Positions 14,396 to 25,693 of a DNA stretch of 64,000 bases are shown piece by piece. The number at the start of each line of letters is the position of its first letter. Positions within the stretch are counted from its first letter, which is position 1. This DNA comes from Lactiplantibacillus brownii (GTDB lineage: Bacteria > Bacillota > Bacilli > Lactobacillales > Lactobacillaceae), in assembly GCF_031085375.1 (NCBI RefSeq), contig NZ_JAVCWF010000001.1, positions 2,418,001 to 2,482,000 of the forward strand, in the 5' to 3' direction. The position numbers and the translations under genes are program-made. Under the pieces are notes generated by a model. The model did not search any database, had not been told where the DNA came from, and saw nothing but the letters and a program-made list of their open reading frames with translations.

Positions 14396-16492
14396 CTATC
14401 CTTTTACATAGGCTTCTATTTTTTCGGTGATTTTATGGTAGGAGTGTAACAAAGTAACTTGTTGATCATAACCCTGTGCAGCAGGATCTAAATCATTTAC
14501 TAAGACTGTTTGCTGTTGGGCCAACTTTTTCCAAGTATCTAATTTCTGGCTACCAGTTAGTAATAGTGGGCAATTCACACAACTTTCGACAGCACAGGGA
14601 CCTAATTCCTCTGGTCGTGCGCAAAATCCTTGGCCATCTTTTGAAAGTCGATTAATTTTTTGAGGGTTTGCACCAACTAACAACGATTCTTTCATAAAAT
14701 TAAGTTCTCGCGAAGCAAGGTAGCCACCAGTAATATGCTCGGCCCTTGAGTCAGGCTGAAACATTTTAAAAACTTCTTGATCTAGCTGCGCTAAACGTCT
14801 ATCACGAATATCGTGATAGTATTGTCTGGTTGTTTTAACTTCACTATGGCCTAAAATATGGCTCACTTGTTCTAATGACGTTCCATTGCTAAGTAGCTCT
14901 GTAGCAAGTGTTTTTCGGCACTGATGAGTTGTGAAATACCACAATTTGTTGTGATATGTAATATTGTTTACTACAATGCATTTATTTACTTGCGCTTGAA
15001 AATCACCAGTACTTTGTGCAATTATTCGAGCACGAGACTGCCTGATGAAAATACTTTTAGTGTTAGCCTTTACTCGTAAAAGCTCCTTAGTCTGAATTTC
15101 TTGATTAATGAAGCCAGCAAGTACATCACTAATTGGAATGTCATGATTTGAGTCCTCATTATTTTTTGCACGTTGTTTGGCCGTTTTTCTTAACTGAAAC
15201 CGTAATACATATTTTTTAAGCTTAGAATTATACCAAAAATCATCAGTATTTAGTCTGATGGCCTCTGAAGCCCGTACACCGGTTGCAATTAACGTTAAGA
15301 AGATCACAAAGGCTTGAAGATCAAACGTTTGTAGCGCTATTAGTAGCCGGTTTACGACTTCCTCTGGAATTGCTTCATGAGAAGTCGTTTCACTTTTGGC
15401 GTTCAAAAATTTGATCATTCGGAATGGATTTGGCAGTGCTTTGTGATAATGTATTTCAGCAACATAATCAAAGAATAATCTCATCTCGGAAAACATACCT
15501 TGAATAGTTTTTCGCTTATATAGTGGTTGATTATCCTTGTTTTTTAAGCGTTTCAGATCCTGAATCAACACTCTAATATCAACGCTTCTCAGCTTTAAAA
15601 ACTCTTTTTCATGTAGGTATGCTAGGGTATTGGAAGCATTTTTAAAGCGGCGATATATTTTTAACGGTGTATCTCGATTATCAATTGCTTGCTGAATGTA
15701 TTTTTTTAAATCGGCTTGATAGATTTTGGGAGCATCATTGAAATTGATTGTTTGCACTTTTAAACGCAGCCCATTTTTAGTATATATTTTTAAGCATTCA
15801 CCACTTTGTGAGTAAATAAATCTCTTCTTTACGGCTTGATCAAGGCATTGTTGATGAACATGTTCATATATTTCTCTTAAATCTGCGCATAAATATTGGC
15901 CACCGCAAGTTGTTTCAAAACCAAGTAGTAACTTGGTAAATCTTCCCAATGTCATTGGCTGTGTTGCAATTGCTTCTTGGAACAGTCTAACCAGTACAGC
16001 TGAAAACTCTGGTTTAGCATACTGACAAATATCAGACTGTAACTCTTTACGATAATAGAGACGTTGCCCATTACTACTGGAGGGAATCAAAACTTTATAA
16101 GACTGTTCAATCATAGTTATAGCTCCCTCCATATTTGGCGCTTTAATAACTGACTTAAACCCCATGATACGAAATACTCGGATAAACTCAGCGTTAATAG
16201 CGTTTTCATTTTTCAATTCTATTAATCCTGCAACAAAGCTATGTGTGAGTAATCCGTTATAAGAAAGTATCAGGAGTGTTTCTAAATCAACTTCATGGTT
16301 AATAACGACATTTTGCATTTTTTGACCATCTAAGGTCTCCATACAGTCCAGTATCAATTCTTTCAATACCTCAAAATCAGCAATTTTGGTTATCAGGGCC
16401 AGTGAGGTCGTATTGATTGTAAGATGATATTTGAATAACCCAGTATCAGTAGCAGTGCAGTTATATAGCCTTATCTTGGTTAAATTATTCAT
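14396..16492 (-). CDS. Tyrosine recombinase, TnpB-like
   Basis: A 698-residue integrase-family recombinase, close to the roughly 630-690 of Tn554-type TnpB. The start ATG at 16492 has GGAGGA just upstream and overlaps the end of tnpA by 8 bases (ATGAATAA). An apparent longer frame up to 16639 only shadows tnpA. Catalytic residues: Arg in ATGVRASEAIRL, His-x-x-Arg in THQCRKTLATE, His in HILGHSEVKTT and Tyr in RQYYHDI. Near the C-terminus CARPEELGPC and SCVNCPLL form a Cys cluster. It acts with the other two recombinases on the transposon ends. Confidence 0.85.
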   Translation of the reverse strand: MNNLTKIRLYNCTATDTGLFKYHLTINTTSLALITKIADFEVLKELILDCMETLDGQKMQNVVINHEVDLETLLILSYNGLLTHSFVAGLIELKNENAINAEFIRVFRIMGFKSVIKAPNMEGAITMIEQSYKVLIPSSSNGQRLYYRKELQSDICQYAKPEFSAVLVRLFQEAIATQPMTLGRFTKLLLGFETTCGGQYLCADLREIYEHVHQQCLDQAVKKRFIYSQSGECLKIYTKNGLRLKVQTINFNDAPKIYQADLKKYIQQAIDNRDTPLKIYRRFKNASNTLAYLHEKEFLKLRSVDIRVLIQDLKRLKNKDNQPLYKRKTIQGMFSEMRLFFDYVAEIHYHKALPNPFRMIKFLNAKSETTSHEAIPEEVVNRLLIALQTFDLQAFVIFLTLIATGVRASEAIRLNTDDFWYNSKLKKYVLRFQLRKTAKQRAKNNEDSNHDIPISDVLAGFINQEIQTKELLRVKANTKSIFIRQSRARIIAQSTGDFQAQVNKCIVVNNITYHNKLWYFTTHQCRKTLATELLSNGTSLEQVSHILGHSEVKTTRQYYHDIRDRRLAQLDQEVFKMFQPDSRAEHITGGYLASRELNFMKESLLVGANPQKINRLSKDGQGFCARPEELGPCAVESCVNCPLLLTGSQKLDTWKKLAQQQTVLVNDLDPAAQGYDQQVTLLHSYHKITEKIEAYVKG

Positions 16493-17630
16493 ACCATTCC
16501 TCCAATGACAGGTCATAACGCTTTTGAAGACCCGATAAAATCTGTTGTTTTTGCTGTAGCGAGTACCGTTTAATATAGGGCTTCGTGCTGCGTTCTGACG
16601 ACCAGCCCATGTCTTCAAGAATAAAAGCCATCGTGACACCTGAATCTGGGTCGTTCCGCATCAATTCGATCAGTTTCTGCGCCCGGGTGCTGCGACCACT
16701 GTGAGTACGAAATAATTTTGGGTCAATACCACCGCGTCTGGCAGCACGCTTTAGTATGCTTAAGAAATTAGTGGGACTAACCGGATTTCCCCGATATGCA
16801 CCATGATAATTAACAAACAAATAGCCCGTATTCTTCGGAATCTTATTACGGACTTCTATAAGATACTCACTCAATAAGTGTGTCAAATCGGAGCTAATAT
16901 AATTGGTTCGATTACTTGTTTTGGCGTACGCTAAATTCTCGACGTTATTGTCACGTTCAACGGTTAATGATTTTTCATAACGGTCGAAATTATCAAGCTT
17001 TAACCCACATAGTTCTCCAATTCGCATTCCTGTTTCAATGCTGACAAGAAACATCGCTTTATCACGAATATTGGTAAAATGCTGACTTATTATAGTTATC
17101 TCTTCATTCGTATACCATTTAATATATTTTCTGGGTTCATGGTAATATACTCGGTTCAAAAACGTATTATCAATCTTATAATCATGTATTTGTCCATAAA
17201 GCATTTTTGTTTTGTTATAGTTTTGAGCATATCTTGTGGACGAGTGTAGAGATTTTGTAGGTGATTGTATTATTTCATGCTCTGATTCTAGCCATTTATA
17301 CAAATTTTTGATGGCCGTAAGATGTTTTTGTAATCCTTTGTAGGGTATCTGTGATTTGATCTGTGTCACTGGAGTTGAAGCAAAGATAAGTTGTTTCAAG
17401 TATTCTTCAATCGTTGATCTAGTAACGTCTTTTCGAAAGTCTAACTGGTACTTATCTAGAAACCTAAAAAAAGAGCAAATGCAGTAGGCATAGGCTTTTC
17501 CAGTTAGTGGACTGCGCATGCTTTCCCAGTCCAGCCACAATGCAACTGATGGAATTGGAATAGCATTACGCGTTACAACATATCTCACTTCAATGTCGTT
17601 AGTTGCTTTTTTCACCTGTATATTATTCAT
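16485..17630 (-). CDS. Tyrosine recombinase, TnpA-like
   Basis: A 381-residue recombinase, near the 361 of Tn554 TnpA, with a SAM-like N-terminal core-binding domain and a catalytic domain. Arg is in ETGMRIGELCGL, His-x-x-Arg in RTHSGRSTRAQ and Tyr in TKPYIKRYS. The usual second His is replaced by Trp in EDMGWSSERS, a substitution known in active members. AGGAG precedes the ATG at 17630. It is the first gene of a four-gene operon and lies only about 50 bp from the transposon end, so its promoter must overlap or abut the terminus. Confidence 0.85.
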   Translation of the reverse strand: MNNIQVKKATNDIEVRYVVTRNAIPIPSVALWLDWESMRSPLTGKAYAYCICSFFRFLDKYQLDFRKDVTRSTIEEYLKQLIFASTPVTQIKSQIPYKGLQKHLTAIKNLYKWLESEHEIIQSPTKSLHSSTRYAQNYNKTKMLYGQIHDYKIDNTFLNRVYYHEPRKYIKWYTNEEITIISQHFTNIRDKAMFLVSIETGMRIGELCGLKLDNFDRYEKSLTVERDNNVENLAYAKTSNRTNYISSDLTHLLSEYLIEVRNKIPKNTGYLFVNYHGAYRGNPVSPTNFLSILKRAARRGGIDPKLFRTHSGRSTRAQKLIELMRNDPDSGVTMAFILEDMGWSSERSTKPYIKRYSLQQKQQILSGLQKRYDLSLEEWYE

Positions 17631-17680
17631 TTATTTTCTCCTATTTTTGAATATCATATAACGTTCAGTAGTATAGAGAA

Positions 17681-17952
17681 CACCACTGAGCATCATCCAG
17701 CCCGCCCTGCACTAATCAGTGATCCTTAATATCAGGATACCTAGTCTATTAATATCACTTTGATCACAACTACTATTTAACGTCGGAGTGGACCAGCTCA
17801 TTTGCCGTGTCGAGACACTTAGCTGGGTGATTTACCCAGGTTAGTGTCTGGCCGACTTTTAAGACGTGGGTTTCGGCTTGAAAGCGCCCTGCAGACCGGT
17901 CTTTGGCTGCAGGTCTGCCTCACAGCAAACGAGCTGGTCCGCGGAGACGGAC
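17681..17952 (-). repeat. Dispersed repeat, 'B-D' half, at the left junction of the transposon
   Basis: On the minus strand this matches 46903-47154. Part B (17781-17952) is a foldback unit whose ends pair (GGACCAGCTCATTTGC with GCAAACGAGCTGGTCC) and which contains inner hairpins such as GCTGGGT/ACCCAGG. Part D ends GGCTGGATGATGCTCAGTGGTG at 17681. In the other copies the sequence continues with GAAATTT and the 'A' half; here the transposon intervenes. Confidence 0.82.
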
Positions 17953-17964
17953 AACTAATCAATG

Positions 17965-18016
17965 AAAAAAGCTAGCCTCAAACTCGGTCATGAAGACGAG
18001 TGATGCTAGCTTTTTT
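17965..18016 (-). terminator. Terminator of the beta-glucoside operon
   Basis: Outer stem AAAAAAGCTAGC with GCTAGCTTTTTT and inner stem ACTCG with CGAGT. It lies 30 bp after the GH1 stop codon. Confidence 0.85.
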
Positions 18017-18045
18017 CAGACGCTGTGTTCGAAGCAGCGCTGTTT

Positions 18046-20422
<2,377 letters not shown>

Positions 20423-20457
20423 TCATAAATTCCTCCAATAGCTATTGAAACTAGCTT

Positions 20458-21840
20458 TTAATGAGTCGATACTTTAGTCGTTGCGGTTGTCTCAGCAGCA
20501 TCAATAGCGTCATCGACATCATCCACTGATTGACCCTGTTCAATTTTCAAATTTTGACGATCTTGAACCCGAGCAAATGGGAACCAGATGGCACATGATA
20601 GCAACATCATCAATATTTGCCACAGCATAAACTTCCAACCTTGTGCACCACCGACAATCAACCCTGAAATAATTGCTGGCGTCGTCCACGGCACGGACAC
20701 CCCTGAAAGAACTGGTAAGATTCCCGTTGCCATCGCAGCGTATGTTAGCATACCCGTAGCTAGTGGTGCAATAATAAATGGTGGAATTAAAACGGGGTTT
20801 AAAACGATTGGTACCCCAAACATCAACGGTTCATTGATGTTAAAAAGAATTGGCCCAAATGCTAATTTACCCAAATCCTTGAACATTTTTGACTTGGCAA
20901 AAATTAACATGTAAAGTACCAGTCCGATCGTCATCCCAGAACCAGTAACTGTTACAAATTGGTCAATTAGTGGTTGCACAAACAAATGACCATGAGCTTG
21001 TAACGCGGCTTGTCCACCTTCTTGGAATAGTTTTACATTTTCAAGAGTTGTCGTCGTTAAAATTGGTCCCATAATTCCGCCAATCAAAACTGGCCCATGA
21101 ATCCCAAATGACCACAAGAATGAAATTAAGAAGATGTAGATGAATAAACCGGCAGCACTGTCTGTCATTCCTTGTAGTGGAATCTGAACAACTTTATAAA
21201 TTGCTTGAACCATCGTCATATGGAAAGCGCTATCAAAAATAATATAAATAAAGAACGCGCCAGTTAAAATAACACTGGCAGGAATTAAAGCGGTAAAAGC
21301 TCCAGAAACATTAGCAGGAACTTGTTCGGGTAGTTTGATACGAATATCACGCTTTAAGAACCAAGAATAGGTCCAACCAACTAGGACACCAAGGATAATC
21401 GCAGCAATCATTCCTTGACCACCTGTCCATGTTTTGTCGATCACGCCAGTAGCAACACCTAGTAACTTATTACCGGAAGCGTTCATCACATCTTTAGTGG
21501 GATTTAACGTGATGACGTATGCCGCTAACGCTAATATTCCGGCTGGTAATCCTTGGAAACCATCTTCATGTACCCACTGATAGGCAATTGCAAAAACAGC
21601 AATGATTGCCATTAAATCAAATGTTGCACCGGTAACCTGAGCGAACCATGGCGTCCAACCTGTTTTCATAAAGTATTCCGACACTGCTGGCACAGGGAAA
21701 TTAGATAATAGCAAGAAAATTGAACCAACAATAGTCAACGGCATCGTATAAATCAAACCGTTTTTCATTGAAGAAATAACTTTGGTGTTGGCAAACTTCA
21801 TCACTGCTGGTAAGAGTTTGTCATTCATCCACTTTTGCAT
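20458..21840 (-). CDS. PTS cellobiose/beta-glucoside EIIC permease
   Basis: A 460-residue lactose/cellobiose-type PTS permease (CelB/LicC-like), about 10 membrane helices, starting MQKWMNDKLLPAVMKFANTK. The conserved substrate region GPILFNINEPLMFGVPIVLN is complete. The tail after the last helix is hydrophilic and Asp/Thr-rich. No EIIA or EIIB gene is in the operon, so phosphoryl transfer must use components encoded elsewhere. It is first gene of the operon, behind a promoter overlapped by an 18-bp palindrome. AGGAGGC is 9 bases before the ATG. Confidence 0.9.
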   Translation of the reverse strand: MQKWMNDKLLPAVMKFANTKVISSMKNGLIYTMPLTIVGSIFLLLSNFPVPAVSEYFMKTGWTPWFAQVTGATFDLMAIIAVFAIAYQWVHEDGFQGLPAGILALAAYVITLNPTKDVMNASGNKLLGVATGVIDKTWTGGQGMIAAIILGVLVGWTYSWFLKRDIRIKLPEQVPANVSGAFTALIPASVILTGAFFIYIIFDSAFHMTMVQAIYKVVQIPLQGMTDSAAGLFIYIFLISFLWSFGIHGPVLIGGIMGPILTTTTLENVKLFQEGGQAALQAHGHLFVQPLIDQFVTVTGSGMTIGLVLYMLIFAKSKMFKDLGKLAFGPILFNINEPLMFGVPIVLNPVLIPPFIIAPLATGMLTYAAMATGILPVLSGVSVPWTTPAIISGLIVGGAQGWKFMLWQILMMLLSCAIWFPFARVQDRQNLKIEQGQSVDDVDDAIDAAETTATTKVSTH

Positions 21841-21874
21841 GTGTGTAGCCTCCTAAAATTTAGCATAATTCCAG

Positions 21875-21903
21875 TAAATAAAAACGTTTTTATTTTTGCT
21901 CAA
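21875..21903 (-). promoter_or_regulatory. Promoter and LacI-type operator of the beta-glucoside operon
   Basis: Read on the minus strand: TTGAGC (21903-21898), 17-bp spacer, TATTTA (21880-21875). The perfect 18-bp palindrome AATAAAAACGTTTTTATT (21877-21894), with the central CG typical of LacI/GalR operators, covers spacer and -10. The same core recurs before the regulator gene. Confidence 0.75.
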
Positions 21904-21917
21904 AACAACGAGAGACG

Positions 21918-22913
21918 TTAAGGCATCCCCGCCGACTCTCGCACCATAAACTGTCCAGTTAAAACTTGTTCACGGCCAGCCTGTTCACCGGCTAACATCG
22001 CGACCAGCTCATCGACCGCCAAACGACCCTGACGCACAATCGGATTACGAACAGTCGTTAAAGTTGGCTGAAAATAGCTGGCAATTTCAATGTCATCAAA
22101 ACCGACCACACTAAAATCATGCGGCACTTCATAACCTTCCGCGTTGAGCGCTTTGATGGCCCCAATCGCACTGAGATCATTTCCGGCTAAGAAGGCCGAA
22201 ACGTACGCGCCATCGGTTTCATGCAAATATCGTTTGACGGCATTGAACGAGGCGCCTTCTTCGAACAAGCCGCGTAAAATCACGGCTGAATCAGCTGCCA
22301 ACCCAGCATCCGTCAACGCTTGTTTGAACCCAGCTAGTCGCTCATGACTATCGCGATTATTATCATACCCAGCCAAAAAAGCCAGCCGTCGGTGACCTAG
22401 TTTGATCAGATATCGGGTCGCTTGATAACTTTCTTTGAATGAATCAAAGATAATACTGCTGAGTTGTGGCCCAGCAATCGGTCGATCCAACATAATCGTT
22501 GGCACGCCTTGCGTCATCAATTGATCCAAATCTGTCGCTTGAATGCGGTGGTCAAAAATAATCGCACCATCACAAGTATTTCCCAGCAACGCGTTCATTA
22601 AGGCCTCATGATTATTCGCCAAAGTGACCGTCATCCCATAATCTTTAGCCGCAACCGCATGCGAAATTGCTTCAACTAAAGTATAAAAATATGGCCCAGC
22701 AACACTATCCGTGAAAACCCCAATTTGGTTCGTCTGACCAGAGCGCAATTGTTTCCCCATCAAATTGGGCGAATAATTCAATTGCGCTGCCGCCGCTAAA
22801 ATTTTATCTCTAGTGCCTGGTTTGACGACATTCACGCCATTCAGCGCGTTTGAAACCGTTGATATTGAGACGTTCGCTAACTGCGCGACGTCTTTAATTG
22901 TTGCTTTTTTCAA
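21918..22913 (-). CDS. LacI/GalR-family repressor of the beta-glucoside operon
   Basis: A 331-residue regulator. The N-terminal HTH reads ATIKDVAQLANVSISTVSNAL, with the hinge helix near YSPNLMGKQLRSGQ. A periplasmic-binding-protein-like sugar domain follows (FLAGNDLSAIGAIKAL, VVGFDDIEIASYFQPTLTTV). It is transcribed in the same direction as the operon it precedes, with a separate promoter. Identical palindromic cores at 21877-21894 and 22929-22944 point to control of both the operon and itself. The inducer is probably a phosphorylated beta-glucoside; that is inferred. Confidence 0.9.
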   Translation of the reverse strand: MKKATIKDVAQLANVSISTVSNALNGVNVVKPGTRDKILAAAAQLNYSPNLMGKQLRSGQTNQIGVFTDSVAGPYFYTLVEAISHAVAAKDYGMTVTLANNHEALMNALLGNTCDGAIIFDHRIQATDLDQLMTQGVPTIMLDRPIAGPQLSSIIFDSFKESYQATRYLIKLGHRRLAFLAGYDNNRDSHERLAGFKQALTDAGLAADSAVILRGLFEEGASFNAVKRYLHETDGAYVSAFLAGNDLSAIGAIKALNAEGYEVPHDFSVVGFDDIEIASYFQPTLTTVRNPIVRQGRLAVDELVAMLAGEQAGREQVLTGQFMVRESAGMP

Positions 22914-22928
22914 ATTATCACCACTAAA

Positions 22929-22981
22929 ATAAAAACGTTTTTATCAATCATTATTGTATCCGTTTTCTCTTTGAAATGCAA
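22929..22981 (-). promoter_or_regulatory. Promoter and operator of the LacI-family gene
   Basis: On the minus strand TTGCAT (22981-22976), 17-bp spacer, TACAAT (22958-22953). Just downstream lies the palindrome ATAAAAACGTTTTTAT (22929-22944), so bound repressor would block the start of transcription. It shares its 16 central bases with the operon operator. Confidence 0.72.
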
Positions 22982-22986
22982 GCAAC

Positions 22987-23020
22987 AAAAAAGCCATTTC
23001 AGCACATTGGCCAAAATGAC
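22987..23020 (-). terminator. Terminator of the transporter/phosphodiesterase operon
   Basis: On the minus strand a stem GTCATTT/AAATGGC (with one G-T pair) is followed by six T. It lies just after the MFS stop codon. Confidence 0.6.
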
Positions 23021-23027
23021 GAAAAAA

Positions 23028-24275
23028 TTACTCTTTAGTTTTAGTCAAATGCGGCAATGATAGGAAAATAATCAAACCAACGAGGAACAATAGGCTTAAC
23101 GAAGCAGCGCCAATCGTTGATTTACCAGTTATTTGTGTCACAATTCCGACTAATACCGGCCCCATAACCGCGGAGAATTTTCCTAAAATATTATAAAAAC
23201 CGAAGAATTCACTTCCCGATTGTTTCGGAATCAAGCGGCCAAAGTAAGAACGGCTCAAGGCTTGAATGCCACCTTGGCTGGTCCCAACTAAGACAGCCAG
23301 AATCCAAAAATCGGTCACCGATTCCAATCGGAGCGCATACAGACAGATACCGAGGTAAATAATAATCCCTATGAGAATCCCCGTTCGAGTCGACGTTTTC
23401 TTGGCGATCCAACCATATAGAATCGAAAACGGAAACGCGACTAACTGGACAACTAATAGCACAATCATCAGTGTTGTGGTCGTAATTCCCATATCCATCC
23501 CAATTGAAGTCGCCATGGTGAAGATCGTATCGACTCCATCAATATAAAAGAAGTAAGCGACTAAAAACCAAGCGGCAGCACGATATTTTTTTATGTGCTT
23601 TAGCGTGGACCAAACTCGCTTAAAACTTGAACTTATCGGATGAGCGCTAGGTTTCAAGGCATAAACTTGGTGCACATTTTTCAACAACGGAATATAGAAA
23701 ATAATCCACCAAATAGCCGCTAAGACGAAGCTCCAACGGGCAACACCATAACTGGTTAGTTGACCAAACCCGCTCGTCAGTTGTAACACGAGGAACAGGA
23801 TAAAGGCCAAAACACCGCCAAGATAGCCGAAACCATAGCCATACGAAGAAATGCGATCCATTTCTTGGTTAGGCGCAACATCCGTTAGAAAACTATCATA
23901 AAATAAATTGCCACCGGAATACCCGATAATCGATAGAATATAGATGCCCAATAATAGTTTCCAAGCACTCGTTGGCGCCACACTCAGTCCTAACGTCATC
24001 AACATGCCCACCATCGAGAAAATATTGAGCAACCGCTTTTTAGCTTTGGGATAATCAGCTAAGGCCCCCAGTACTGGCGCCAAGATCGAGACTAATAAGG
24101 TCCCAATACTATTGGCGTAACCCCAATAAGCCGTCGCGTTCGCCGCCGAAACCCCATTACCTTGCGCAATGGCTTTAAAGTAAACCGGCAGTACCGCCGT
24201 CGTAACGATAATACCATAACCTGAATTCGCCCAATCGTAAAAGATCCAGCTCCATTGCGATTTGTTAAACTTCAT
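23028..24275 (-). CDS. MFS transporter, UMF1/Atg22-like family
   Basis: A 415-residue membrane protein with about 12 hydrophobic segments. The start, KSQWSWIFYDWANSGYG, and later GGIQALSRSYFGRLIP are hallmarks of the UMF1 (Atg22-like) MFS group, proposed in several bacteria to export or import small metabolites. Its ATG overlaps the stop of the phosphodiesterase gene (ATGA), so the two are translationally coupled. A transported product or substrate of that enzyme is possible. Substrate unknown. Confidence 0.83.
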   Translation of the reverse strand: MKFNKSQWSWIFYDWANSGYGIIVTTAVLPVYFKAIAQGNGVSAANATAYWGYANSIGTLLVSILAPVLGALADYPKAKKRLLNIFSMVGMLMTLGLSVAPTSAWKLLLGIYILSIIGYSGGNLFYDSFLTDVAPNQEMDRISSYGYGFGYLGGVLAFILFLVLQLTSGFGQLTSYGVARWSFVLAAIWWIIFYIPLLKNVHQVYALKPSAHPISSSFKRVWSTLKHIKKYRAAAWFLVAYFFYIDGVDTIFTMATSIGMDMGITTTTLMIVLLVVQLVAFPFSILYGWIAKKTSTRTGILIGIIIYLGICLYALRLESVTDFWILAVLVGTSQGGIQALSRSYFGRLIPKQSGSEFFGFYNILGKFSAVMGPVLVGIVTQITGKSTIGAASLSLLFLVGLIIFLSLPHLTKTKE

Positions 24276-25573
24276 TCGCGGTCCTCCTTAAAAATCCCAT
24301 CCAAGCACTTACCGGGCATAGGACCGTCAAAATGTAACCCTAGTAACCGCGCAAAAGTTGGTGCTTCATCCACTAAGTTAGCGCGCTCGATGCGCGCACC
24401 CGCTTTGACGGCTGGACCGTTGACTAACAAAGTCGTTTGATAATCCGGCTTAGTTGGATCATAACCGTGTACCCCGTGATAGCGATCAGGTTGGCCCAGA
24501 GTAGCTGGATGAACAGGTTCCACCACGAGTGGTCGCCGACTCTCATCCGTAAAGTAATACCCTTCCTTGGCTTCCACCATTAAGGTACAGGCCGGATCAG
24601 CGCCACGTTTCGCCGCTTGTTCCCCAGTAATGGCAGTTTCAACACCTTCAACTTCAGCCACCAATTTTTTCAATTTGGCGAGTTCATCAAAGTTACGGGT
24701 ATAAATGTAGGTCGACCCGTCCGCCGTTTTAGCCATCACTGTCCAGTCATCTTCAAACGTTTGGTCTTGGCGTGGCGTTAACCAGCCCTTTTGAGCAAAT
24801 AAAGTATTCAAATGAATCATGTGCGTCACGTTAATTTGATAATGATCGCCTAAGATCACAAAATTAGTCTCCGCAAAAGTCCCGGCTCGTTTGGTCGCAT
24901 CAATCAACTGACCTACATGGTGATCCAACCGATGCAACGCTGCCATTGCTTCCTTTGACCGCACGCCATACCGATGCCGCATACTGTCCATGTCAACCAA
25001 GTGAATCATGGTCAAATTAGGCTTTTTGTGCACCAAAGTGTCGACTGCACAGGCGGTAATAAACTCATCCAATTGCGGTTGTTTAATCCCATGCCGCAAA
25101 TGACCGTATTTTTGATTCATTTTCAATAAAAATAACGGTGAGCTGGCTTTCAACGAAACCAACACTTGATTCGTCCAAATGCGATTAGGAAAGATTTCGG
25201 CTAAATTATATGTAATCTTGCTGCCAGCCGTTACTGGCCACAAAAACGCTGCCGTGGTCATTTTTTGTTGCCGAGCTAAATCGTATAATGTCGGAACTTT
25301 GACATCCTTTTGATACCAATACCAATCTGGTGACCGTCGTTCTGGTTGGATTTTAGTATTGTTCACAATCCCGTGAACTCGCGGATACTGGCCGGTGATG
25401 ATGGTCGTATGCGAAGGATAGGTCAAAGTGGGATAGATGCCTGTCACCGATTTGACCCAGGCGCCACCGTTCATTAAATTATTTAATACGGGTAACGCTG
25501 CTTGATGTTCTCGCAAATCACGAAAACCGAGCGCATCTAACGAAATAATCACTAAATGCTGATTTGTTGCCAT
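24272..25573 (-). CDS. Type I phosphodiesterase / nucleotide pyrophosphatase family protein
   Basis: A 433-residue alkaline-phosphatase-superfamily metalloenzyme. Metal ligand Asp is in VIISLDALG and the Thr nucleophile in TLTYPSHTT. Further ligands are in HLVDMDSMRHRYG (Asp, His), LGDHYQ (Asp-His) and YHGVHGYDP (His). This pattern matches NPP-type phosphodiesterases or pyrophosphatases. No signal peptide is evident, so the enzyme is probably intracellular despite relatives that are secreted. It is first gene of a two-gene operon with the UMF1 transporter. The natural substrate is unknown. Confidence 0.85.
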   Translation of the reverse strand: MATNQHLVIISLDALGFRDLREHQAALPVLNNLMNGGAWVKSVTGIYPTLTYPSHTTIITGQYPRVHGIVNNTKIQPERRSPDWYWYQKDVKVPTLYDLARQQKMTTAAFLWPVTAGSKITYNLAEIFPNRIWTNQVLVSLKASSPLFLLKMNQKYGHLRHGIKQPQLDEFITACAVDTLVHKKPNLTMIHLVDMDSMRHRYGVRSKEAMAALHRLDHHVGQLIDATKRAGTFAETNFVILGDHYQINVTHMIHLNTLFAQKGWLTPRQDQTFEDDWTVMAKTADGSTYIYTRNFDELAKLKKLVAEVEGVETAITGEQAAKRGADPACTLMVEAKEGYYFTDESRRPLVVEPVHPATLGQPDRYHGVHGYDPTKPDYQTTLLVNGPAVKAGARIERANLVDEAPTFARLLGLHFDGPMPGKCLDGIFKEDRE

Positions 25574-25663
25574 GGTTACCGCCCCTTTTTCATCTTAATT
25601 GCTGTCATGTTCAGTTAAATCACTTCATGCTAATTAGTTGAGCCGATTAAATGATACTTTAAA

Positions 25664-25693
25664 ATTATACCGCAGAACTTAACTGAATGTCAG
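25664..25693 (-). promoter_or_regulatory. Promoter of the phosphodiesterase operon
   Basis: On the minus strand CTGACA (25693-25688), 18-bp spacer, TATAAT (25669-25664). It lies about 90 bp before the start codon. Confidence 0.6.

Larger units (their letters stand above)
6901..17680 (-). mobile_element. Tn554-like transposon of about 10.8 kb inserted in a dispersed repeat
   Basis: The boundaries come from the interrupted repeat. On the minus strand the composite repeat runs from 17952 down to GCTCAGTGGTG at 17681, breaks off, and resumes at 6900 with GATGAAATTT. Uninterrupted copies at 26.1 and 47.1 kb read GCTCAGTGGTGAAATTT across that point. Everything between belongs to the insert. At one end lie the recombinase genes tnpA, tnpB, a third recombinase and a TnpC-like gene, in Tn554-type order. 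The remainder is cargo: SOS polymerase cassette and thiol-sensor cassette. The interior looks AT-richer than its surroundings (by eye). Ends show no long terminal inverted repeat and no clear target duplication, as for Tn554. The crossover is placed to within about 6 bp. Confidence 0.8.

Noticed and set aside
16493..16639. N-terminal extension of the TnpB-like recombinase
   Set aside because: It overlaps the tnpA coding end in another frame. A good ribosome binding site and ATG are present at 16492.
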